Source of the DNA: Romeriopsis sp046049545
Lineage (GTDB): Bacteria > Cyanobacteriota > Cyanobacteriia > Leptolyngbyales > Leptolyngbyaceae
Direction of reading: 5' to 3'
DNA: 11,578 nt
Assembly (NCBI GenBank): GCA_046049545.1
Contig: JBJORF010000118.1
Coordinates: 1 to 11,578 of the forward strand
In this document: one piece after another, positions 6,647 through 11,578 of the stretch
Numbering within the stretch: position 1 is the stretch's first letter
Layout of the letters: every line of letters starts with the position of its first letter
Translations under genes and position numbers: made by a program
The notes under the pieces: model-generated
Told to the model about the DNA's origin: nothing
Databases searched by the model: none
What the model saw: only the letters and a program-made list of their open reading frames with translations

Positions 6647-7420
6647 ATGACTGCTAAACTCCCCACTGCTGTCCCTCTGATGCATCTTGATCAGGCCCTC
6701 CAGTTGATCGAGCAAGTTGAACAGATGCATCCCCAAGCCACCGCTTACGAAATCGCCAATCGTCTGCGCGGCCATACGAAGACAGACTATACGACGCGCT
6801 TTTGGGCTTGGACAACGGGTTTTAAGCAGGATTTTCGGGATTCGCAGTTGAATGGCCCGATCGATTTGGCGAATGAACCGACGGATTTTGCCCACTTCAT
6901 TGCGGCACTGTCGGATCAGGTCAATCAACCGGGCATTAACCTCTCAGATCTGACCCAATGGACGGCAGACTATACTTCCTGGGCCGGGGATATTGGTTCA
7001 GCGATCGTCACCTACACCCGACAACCGCAGCAGTTCACCTCAGTCATGGAAGCCTTCGATCGCTTTGCGGGCGATCTGGATCATGCCGCTAATATTGCTG
7101 CTTACTTAGTCGGCTATAGTTTGAACCGTGATCCCAAGCTGAAAATTTCCCAAGCCCTGAGGAATTATCATGCCGATGATTTCGATCGGCATGTTGTGGC
7201 TTTTGTGACGTTGCGCTTTGGCGACACTGACCCTGCGCCCCAGGTGCGTAAGGCGATCGTCGGGTATCTCAATCTGGCGAGTGATCAAGGACTTTGGGGG
7301 CAACTGCGCGGTTGGTTTGGGCGGGGTGCCAAGGGCAAAGCCTACAGCGAGACCGAAATTAACCACGGCATTGCCCACTTCCTCAATTTTTTACAGCGCA
7401 AAAGCCGGGTCGTAGTCTGA
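6647..7420 (+). CDS. Hypothetical protein, soluble, mainly helical
   Basis: I do not recognise this 257-residue protein. ATG 6647 is the only plausible start: a stop codon (TAG at 6611) lies just upstream in frame with no other start between. An AGGGAGG at about 6612-6618 is too far away (28 bases) to be a normal ribosome site. The product has no signal peptide or membrane segment. The N-terminal part (LDQALQLIEQVEQMHPQATAYEIANRLRG) looks like paired helices. The middle (ADYTSWAGDIGSAIVTY and AANIAAYLVGYSLNRD) and the end (YSETEINHGIAHFLNFLQRK) are also helix-rich, and no catalytic motif stands out. Base composition and CGATCG sites match the neighbours, so it looks resident rather than recently acquired. 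It follows the Uma2 gene by 110 bases and ends tail-to-tail with the next gene, only five bases between stop codons. Confidence 0.7.
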   Translation: MTAKLPTAVPLMHLDQALQLIEQVEQMHPQATAYEIANRLRGHTKTDYTTRFWAWTTGFKQDFRDSQLNGPIDLANEPTDFAHFIAALSDQVNQPGINLSDLTQWTADYTSWAGDIGSAIVTYTRQPQQFTSVMEAFDRFAGDLDHAANIAAYLVGYSLNRDPKLKISQALRNYHADDFDRHVVAFVTLRFGDTDPAPQVRKAIVGYLNLASDQGLWGQLRGWFGRGAKGKAYSETEINHGIAHFLNFLQRKSRVVV

Positions 7421-7425
7421 GGCAG

Positions 7426-8148
7426 TTACGGGTTTCCAGGGATTTGATCTAGATTGATGCTTAATGTGTAGCCCTGAATTGCATCCTTGCGGGTGGAAGC
7501 GACGATCACTTGATAGCGATCGTCGGCGGGCAAAGTGAAATTGGCGCGGGTGATCGCGGGACTACTGGTCGCAACTCCCGTAATCACTCGGGCACCGCGA
7601 CTGTTCACCACCGTAAATCTTGCCTGGGCGCGACTGTCGAGCTTAATCGCGATTCTTTGGCCGCGTTTGCCGTTGAACGCATGTCTGACTTTTTGATCGG
7701 GTTTTAGTTTGCCTCGGTGAATCCCCAGGTTCAGATCAATCACTTCAGGCTGTGCGGTTTTGAAGACCAAGCCCCAGTTACGAATTGCGAGTTCCAAGCC
7801 ATTGCCGTTGGCGCTGGCGAGGATAAAGCCGTTGGGCCTTTGGGGATCGGCTTTTATGGATTCGAGAAATTCGATCGGCAGGTTCTCGATGCGCTGCGCT
7901 TCGGTAAAGTCGGGATTGCTGAGGCAGACGACGGGGCTACCGTCGGGATGGTAGGCGATGTAGAGACTTTTAGGTGTATCGGCGATCGTGAGCGGAAATC
8001 GCTCTCTCAGAACCAAACCATCGTCGCCTTTCGCCGGGAGCGGTTGGCATTGGAAATCAAAGAAGGCGGGAACGGACATTGCCAAGCCTGGTGATACGGT
8101 GGTCAAGCTCAATCCGATCGCGGCAGCAATGGGCGTAAGTCGTTGCAT
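7426..8148 (-). CDS. Exported protein with PPC-like C-terminal beta domain
   Basis: From ATG 8148 the product is 240 residues and starts with a classical signal peptide (MQRLTPIAAAIGLSLTTVSPGLA, cleavage expected after Ala23). The frame stays open to 8520, but that extension runs through tandem repeats and would bury the signal peptide, so ATG 8148 is preferred. A GGAGG lies upstream but about 17-19 bases away, farther than usual. The mature N-terminal half contains two cysteines (34 and 75) and no motif I know. Residues about 152-233 (GKRGQRIAIKLDS...FTVVNSRG...TLPADDRYQVIVAS...YTLSINL) follow the pattern of bacterial pre-peptidase C-terminal (PPC) beta-sandwich domains. The role is probably periplasmic or extracellular; the exact function is unknown. 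It converges with the 257-residue gene and is divergent from transketolase, with the repeat array in its upstream region. Confidence 0.72.
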   Translation of the reverse strand: MQRLTPIAAAIGLSLTTVSPGLAMSVPAFFDFQCQPLPAKGDDGLVLRERFPLTIADTPKSLYIAYHPDGSPVVCLSNPDFTEAQRIENLPIEFLESIKADPQRPNGFILASANGNGLELAIRNWGLVFKTAQPEVIDLNLGIHRGKLKPDQKVRHAFNGKRGQRIAIKLDSRAQARFTVVNSRGARVITGVATSSPAITRANFTLPADDRYQVIVASTRKDAIQGYTLSINLDQIPGNP

Positions 8149-8214
8149 GGTGTGGGTGACGATATTTCCTCCAATGTAGCATTTACCCCGTGCGGGATCG
8201 TCGGTTGATGGCTC

Positions 8215-8274
8215 CACCAACGTGGTACCGATCGCACCAACGTGGTACCGATCGCACCAACGTGGTACCGATCG
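8215..8274. repeat. Three exact 20-base tandem repeats
   Basis: Three identical copies of CACCAACGTGGTACCGATCG sit head to tail, followed by a broken CACA. Each unit contains a small dyad (ACCA-ACG-TGGT), a GGTACC palindrome and a CGATCG. A period of 20 bases, close to two helical turns, would put bound proteins on the same DNA face. The array lies 67-126 bases upstream of the exported-protein start and about 205-265 upstream of transketolase. Confidence 0.93.
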
Positions 8275-8298
8275 CACAAACTTTTGGCGGGAATGTCG

Positions 8299-8312
8299 AA
8301 AGGGATCCCTTT
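8299..8312. promoter_or_regulatory. Perfect 14-base palindrome AAAGGGATCCCTTT
   Basis: The sequence AAAGGGATCCCTTT is fully self-complementary and sits between the tandem array and the transketolase promoter region. It could be a dimeric-repressor operator. As RNA it would give only a five-pair stem with a GATC loop, too weak for a terminator despite the following T. The function is unproven. Confidence 0.35.
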
Positions 8313-8378
8313 TCCTGAATAATGAGGGTTGGTCTTTTGCAGACCCGAAGAAGTGTTGCTGGAATCTGGCATAATCTG

Positions 8379-8398
8379 AATAAGTATTAATGCTTATT
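8379..8398. promoter_or_regulatory. AT-rich 20-base near-palindrome upstream of transketolase
   Basis: AATAAGTATTAATGCTTATT has 10-base arms pairing at nine of ten positions. It ends immediately before TGGTATACA, a possible extended -10 box (8398-8406), so a protein bound here would sit directly upstream of RNA polymerase. Its symmetry would suit a dimeric regulator such as a LysR-type protein, but the regulator cannot be named. Confidence 0.4.
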
Positions 8399-8406
8399 GG
8401 TATACA
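8398..8406 (+). promoter_or_regulatory. Possible extended -10 promoter element for tkt
   Basis: TGGTATACA resembles an extended -10 (TGnTATAAT), about 75 bases before the transketolase ATG. No good -35 hexamer lies 16-18 bases upstream, where the near-palindrome is instead. That would fit an activator-dependent or extended -10 promoter, but the match is modest. Confidence 0.25.
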
Positions 8407-8479
8407 GTTTTGATTCTGTGCCAAGCGTCTGCCCAAATCCTGCATCCTGCTGTCAATCCAACAGAACCCAAGAAATATC

Positions 8480-10489
8480 ATGGTCGTTGCAACCCAATCT
8501 CTGGAAACCTCTTGCATCAATTCGATTCGCTTTTTAGCAGTCGATGCGGTCGAGAAAGCTAAATCTGGTCACCCCGGTCTCCCAATGGGTGCGGCTCCCA
8601 TGGCATTTACCCTGTGGGACAAGTTCATGCAGTTCAACCCCAAGAATCCGAATTGGGTGAACCGCGATCGGTTTGTGCTGTCGGCGGGCCACGGGTCGAT
8701 GTTGCAGTATGCGTTGCTGCACCTGTTTGGCTATGACAGTGTGACGATCGAAGACATTAAGCAGTTCCGTCAGTGGGGTTCGCGCACACCCGGACACCCG
8801 GAGAACTTTGAAACGGCGGGGATTGAAGTGACGACGGGGCCGCTGGGACAGGGGATCTGTAACGGTGTGGGTTTGGCGATGGCCGAGGCGCACATGGCAG
8901 CGACGTTCAATAAGCCGGACTGCACGCTGATCGACCATTACACCTACGTCATCCTCGGCGATGGTTGCAACATGGAAGGGGTGTCCGGTGAAGCCTGCTC
9001 CTTGGCGGGTCACTTGGGTCTGGGTAAGTTAATTGCCCTGTACGACGACAACCATATTTCGATCGATGGCGACACTGAAGTGTCCTTCACGGAAGATGTG
9101 GGTAAGCGCTTTGAGGCTTATGGTTGGCAGGTGTTGGTCGTTGCAAATGGCGATACCGATACGGCGGCGATCGAAGATGCCATTAAGCAGGCGAAGGCGG
9201 AGACTTCCAAGCCGACCTTGATCAAAGTGCGGACGACGATCGGTTATGGTTCCCCGAATAAGGCGGGTACTGCGGGCGTTCACGGTGCGGCTTTGGGCGG
9301 CGATGAAGTGATGGCGACCCGTCAGCAGTTGGGTTGGACCCATGAGCCGTTTGTGGTGCCGGATGATGCGAAGGCGCATTTTGCGAAGTCCATTACGCGC
9401 GGTGCGGAAGCGGAAGCGGCTTGGAACAAGACTTGGGAAACCTACAAGTCGAAGTACGCCGAAGATGCGGCCCGGTTCGATCGTCAGATCAACTACAAAC
9501 TCCCCGACGGTTGGGAAAAGTGCTTGCCGACTTACACGCCGGAAGACAAGCCCCTCGCGACTCGTCAGACTTCCGAGAAGACCCTGAACGCGATCGCCAA
9601 TGCGTTGCCGGAATTGATCGGTGGTTCCGCTGACTTGACCCACTCGAACTTGACCCAGCTCAAGGGCTTTGCGGACTTCCAGAAGGGTTCCTACCACGGT
9701 CGTAACCTGCGCTTCGGGGTGCGGGAACACGGGATGGCGGCGATCTGTAACGGGATTTATCTGCACAAGACGGGTTTGATTCCGTTTGGGGCGACGTTCT
9801 TGGTGTTTGTGGACTACATGCGGGGTGCGCTGCGCTTGTCGGCCTTGGCGGATACGCAAGTGATTTACGTCTTGACCCACGATTCGATCGCTCTGGGTGA
9901 AGATGGCCCGACCCACCAGCCTGTGGAAACTTTGGCTTCCCTGCGTTCCATGCCGGGTAAGTTGCTGACCTTCCGTCCGGCGGATGGGAACGAGACTTCC
10001 GGGGCTTACAAGATTGCCGTGGAGCGGCGGACGACTTCTTCGGTGATGGCGATGACGCGTCAGGCGTTGCCGCATTTGCCGGGTTCGAGCATTGAGGGTG
10101 TGGCGCGTGGTGCTTACATTGTCGATGGCGATTTGGATCTGCCGGACATCATTTTGATTGGTACGGGTAGCGAAGTTAGCCTTTGCGTCGATGCAGCGAA
10201 GAAGTTGCGCGAAGACGGGAAGAAAGTCCGCGTGATTTCGATGCCTTGTATGGAGTTGTTTGAAGAACAGCCCCAGGATTATAAGGATGCGATTTTGCCG
10301 CCAGCGACGAAGAAGCGGTTGGTCGTGGAAGCGGCTTCGAGCTTCGGTTGGCACAAGTATGCTGGGGATGAAGGCGATATCGTCAGCATCGATCGGTTTG
10401 GGGCTTCGGCTCCGGGTGGCACGTTGATGGAGAAGTTTGGCTTCACCGTTGAGAACGTGGTCGCGAAGGCAAAGGCAGTTTTGGGTTAA
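8480..10489 (+). CDS. tkt: Transketolase
   Basis: Transketolase moves a two-carbon ketol unit from xylulose 5-phosphate or fructose 6-phosphate to aldose phosphates, using thiamine diphosphate and a divalent metal. In a cyanobacterium it serves regeneration of ribulose 1,5-bisphosphate in the Calvin cycle and the pentose phosphate pathway in the cytosol. The length of 669 residues is normal. Seen in sequence: KSGHPGLPMGAAPM with His31, LSAGHGSMLQYALLHLFGY with His71, the thiamine-binding motif starting GDG (160-162) and ending DDN (189-191), GVHGAALG with His268, the catalytic-type Glu416 in FGVREHGMAA, and THDSIALGEDGPTHQPVE (466-483) in the pyrimidine domain. All expected active-site residues appear present. 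The start MVVATQSLETSCINSIRFLAVDAV is usual, though the preceding AAGAAATATC is a weak ribosome site. The gene appears to be a single-gene unit: a divergent structured promoter region before it and an intrinsic terminator just after. Confidence 0.97.
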   Translation: MVVATQSLETSCINSIRFLAVDAVEKAKSGHPGLPMGAAPMAFTLWDKFMQFNPKNPNWVNRDRFVLSAGHGSMLQYALLHLFGYDSVTIEDIKQFRQWGSRTPGHPENFETAGIEVTTGPLGQGICNGVGLAMAEAHMAATFNKPDCTLIDHYTYVILGDGCNMEGVSGEACSLAGHLGLGKLIALYDDNHISIDGDTEVSFTEDVGKRFEAYGWQVLVVANGDTDTAAIEDAIKQAKAETSKPTLIKVRTTIGYGSPNKAGTAGVHGAALGGDEVMATRQQLGWTHEPFVVPDDAKAHFAKSITRGAEAEAAWNKTWETYKSKYAEDAARFDRQINYKLPDGWEKCLPTYTPEDKPLATRQTSEKTLNAIANALPELIGGSADLTHSNLTQLKGFADFQKGSYHGRNLRFGVREHGMAAICNGIYLHKTGLIPFGATFLVFVDYMRGALRLSALADTQVIYVLTHDSIALGEDGPTHQPVETLASLRSMPGKLLTFRPADGNETSGAYKIAVERRTTSSVMAMTRQALPHLPGSSIEGVARGAYIVDGDLDLPDIILIGTGSEVSLCVDAAKKLREDGKKVRVISMPCMELFEEQPQDYKDAILPPATKKRLVVEAASSFGWHKYAGDEGDIVSIDRFGASAPGGTLMEKFGFTVENVVAKAKAVLG

Positions 10490-10512
10490 GTCTCCCTAAA
10501 GGCTGATTAATC

Positions 10513-10545
10513 AAAGGCTCTCCGGATGCGGGGAGCCTTTTCTGT
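10513..10545 (+). terminator. Intrinsic terminator of tkt
   Basis: AAGGCTCTCC (10514-10523) pairs over ten positions, including one G-U, with GGGGAGCCTT (10530-10539) around the loop GGATGC. A T-run follows (10538-10541, then TCTGTATTCT). It begins 24 bases after the transketolase stop and would end that transcript. Confidence 0.85.
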
Positions 10546-10653
10546 ATTCTTTGGGAGGAAATAATTTCAGGAATAGGTTATTTGGGGAGTAGATGTTGCA
10601 CAATATAGGTGGAGTCAGTTTGATTTCACACTGGGTTTAAAAAGGGCAAAACA

Positions 10654-10932
10654 ATGAACAGCTTGACTGGCTTTTTATTTGCAGAGCCTTCTTTGGTAGA
10701 AGGAATCGCAAGGATTATTGATATAGGGGGAACATTACAAGAATATAATTCCTCTCTCAGTCCTAACCAAGCTGATGCTTTAGCACTCGCCTCTGATTGG
10801 TGTGTCATCGGTGCTGATATGAAACAAGTGATGCAAAGCTATGAAGCCGAATACTCTAAGATCTCTCAAGAGTTAATTCAAGAAGCGCAAAAAGCACTGA
10901 TAATGGAGCAATATTACTTGGACGGTGAGTAG
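10654..10932 (+). CDS. Small hypothetical protein, upstream partner of a DUF2335 gene
   Basis: I do not recognise this 92-residue protein. ATG 10654 is supported by AAAGGG seven bases upstream. The product has no signal peptide. Residues about 8-30 (FAEPSLVEGIARIIDIGGTLQEY) and 36-58 (LSPNQADALALASDWCVIGADM) look like short helices. Residues 59-88 (QVMQSYEAEYSKISQELIQEAQKALIMEQYY) form a charged, probably coiled-coil helix. The DNA looks more AT-rich than the genes to the left and has no CGATCG site, unlike every gene before it. Only 27 bases separate its stop from the following ATG, so the two are probably co-transcribed. A small helical protein before a membrane protein could be a regulator or antitoxin-like partner, but nothing in the sequence proves it. 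Confidence 0.65.
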   Translation: MNSLTGFLFAEPSLVEGIARIIDIGGTLQEYNSSLSPNQADALALASDWCVIGADMKQVMQSYEAEYSKISQELIQEAQKALIMEQYYLDGE

Positions 10933-10959
10933 CCGTTGCCTATTTCCAGCGGATGCAAA

Positions 10960-11487
10960 ATGGCTGAAAATCAACCCTCAAATGATTCTACTTCTGGATC
11001 TGAAGAACTTTCGGTTTCAAAAACAGAACCTGAGACGATTAAATTATCACCTAGTAAAAATCGGCGAGATCAGCTCGATTCAAGTGATACATTAACGGGG
11101 ATATATCAATATGGCTTTTCTGGGCCTTTGCCTCCTCCACAGGTTCTGAAAGCCTATGACCTAGTGCAATCTGGACTTGCCGAACGGATTGTGGGGTTGG
11201 CAGAAGAGCAAGCAAGGCATCGTATGAGTTTGGAAAAAACTGTGGTACTGGGAGATAGCAAACGCGCTTGGGCCGGTTTAGTTGCTGCCTTCTGCCTTTC
11301 CTGTCTATTTACAGGAATTAGTTATGATCTAATTAAGAATGATAAACAAGTGGCTGGGACGATTCTCGGAACAGGTAGCTTGGCAACGTTAGTTTCAACT
11401 TTTATCTACGGAACTAACAAACGTGCTGAAGAACGTGAGAAGAAACGCCAAGACCTTCTAGGGAGCGCAGAAAAAGAAGCTTCTTAA
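10960..11487 (+). CDS. DUF2335 domain-containing two-helix membrane protein
   Basis: From ATG 10960, with GGA six bases upstream, the product is 175 residues; in-frame TTG 10936 would add eight. Residues 1-50 are polar and disordered-looking, rich in Ser and Glu. FSGPLPPPQVLKAYDLVQSG (53-72), then AERIVGLAEEQARHRMSLE, is the signature I associate with DUF2335, a family of small predicted inner-membrane proteins of unknown function. Two hydrophobic segments follow, about 103-124 (WAGLVAAFCLSCLFTGISY) and 131-151 (VAGTILGTGSLATLVSTFIYG). A basic tail (KRAEEREKKRQDLL) suggests the ends face the cytoplasm. The gene lies 27 bases after the 92-residue gene in the same CGATCG-free stretch, so the two look like an acquired pair. 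A membrane effector role is conceivable from the two-helix architecture, but not shown. Confidence 0.78.
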   Translation: MAENQPSNDSTSGSEELSVSKTEPETIKLSPSKNRRDQLDSSDTLTGIYQYGFSGPLPPPQVLKAYDLVQSGLAERIVGLAEEQARHRMSLEKTVVLGDSKRAWAGLVAAFCLSCLFTGISYDLIKNDKQVAGTILGTGSLATLVSTFIYGTNKRAEEREKKRQDLLGSAEKEAS

Positions 11488-11547
11488 TCTTTGATGGGGT
11501 ACTACTATAGTTTTGGCGTTTCATGAGCCTGCGGTGAGGCAGGATAC

Positions 11548-11578
11548 GGGGTTTGGGGATGGGGTTTTGGGGATTGGG
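11548..11578 (+). repeat. G-quadruplex motif at the right edge
   Basis: Four GGGG runs (11548-11551, 11555-11558, 11561-11564, 11569-11572) with loops of 3, 2 and 4 bases, plus a GGG at 11576-11578 running into the window edge. This satisfies a strict four-by-G4 quadruplex rule on the + strand. It lies 60 bases after the DUF2335 stop. It may continue beyond the window as part of a longer repeat. Confidence 0.7.

Larger units (their letters stand above)
8149..8479. promoter_or_regulatory. Divergent intergenic region before transketolase, repeat- and palindrome-rich
   Basis: These 331 bases separate the leftward exported-protein gene from the rightward transketolase gene, so both promoters should lie here. 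No coding region is supported. The region holds, in order, three 20-base tandem repeats (8215-8274), a perfect 14-base palindrome (8299-8312), an AT-rich 20-base near-palindrome (8379-8398) and a possible extended -10 (8398-8406). The density of symmetric elements suggests bound regulators, which is plausible for a Calvin-cycle gene whose expression follows light and carbon supply; that link is inference. Confidence 0.5.

Noticed and set aside
7106..7378. Minus-strand small open frame opposite the 257-residue gene
   Set aside because: No start signal or domain is seen, and it lies fully inside a better-supported gene.
8215..8274. CRISPR array
   Set aside because: The 20-base units abut directly with no spacers and no cas genes are in the window.
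8384..8397. NtcA site (GTA-N8-TAC)
   Set aside because: GTATTAATGCTTAT has TAT instead of TAC, and no -10 box lies at the usual 20-24 bases downstream.
8149..8520. Upstream extension of the exported protein to 8520
   Set aside because: It would place the signal peptide about 120 residues inside the protein, run through non-coding tandem repeats and overlap the transketolase start. ATG 8148 explains the signal peptide.
9029..10354. Long minus-strand open frame opposite transketolase
   Set aside because: The translation is Arg/His/Gln-rich with no domain and lies wholly antisense to a firmly identified enzyme.

Overview
The window looks like chromosomal DNA of a cyanobacterium. The highly iterated palindrome GCGATCGC (HIP1) and its core CGATCG recur through almost every gene from the left edge to about 10.4 kb. 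The gene families also fit: a short-form SpoIID/LytB protein, a TM0106-type RecB-like nuclease, a Uma2 endonuclease with a coiled-coil tail, and a Calvin-cycle transketolase. No rRNA, tRNA, CRISPR array or transposase gene is visible. I cannot place the organism below phylum level.

Layout, left to right. 1-301 is gene-free with small GTTGGG-type inverted repeats. 302-1531 (+) is a membrane-anchored SpoIID/LytB-domain protein. 1532-1738 holds a 73-base interspersed hairpin repeat. 1739-2725 (+) is the GTPase Era. It converges with 2744-4255 (-), a nuclease combining a PD-(D/E)XK domain with a Cas4-like four-cysteine set, a helix-hairpin-helix and a DEDD-type exonuclease domain. A divergent intergenic region leads to 4484-5644 (+), a class V PLP-dependent aminotransferase-fold enzyme. 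Then come 5727-6536 (+), a Uma2 protein with three exact 21-base repeats, and 6647-7420 (+), an unrecognised helical protein. The latter is tail-to-tail with 7426-8148 (-), an exported protein with a PPC-like beta domain. The 331-base divergent region 8149-8479 is unusually structured: three 20-base tandem repeats, a perfect 14-base palindrome and a 20-base near-palindrome. It precedes 8480-10489 (+), transketolase, which ends in a clear intrinsic terminator.

The last 1.1 kb (10490-11578) differs from the rest. It looks more AT-rich and contains no CGATCG at all. It carries a small unknown protein (10654-10932) followed at 27 bases by a two-helix DUF2335 membrane protein (10960-11487). The window ends in a strong G-quadruplex motif. 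This tail is the best candidate for a recently acquired accessory module.

Functionally the window is a mosaic of housekeeping genes (era for ribosome assembly, tkt for carbon fixation, a wall-remodelling protein) with accessory genes between them (the two nucleases, unknown proteins, the DUF2335 pair). No operon longer than two genes is evident. The most interesting points are the tandem-repeat promoter region before transketolase, the multi-nuclease protein and the HIP1-free two-gene cassette. None of them proves a new system from sequence alone.
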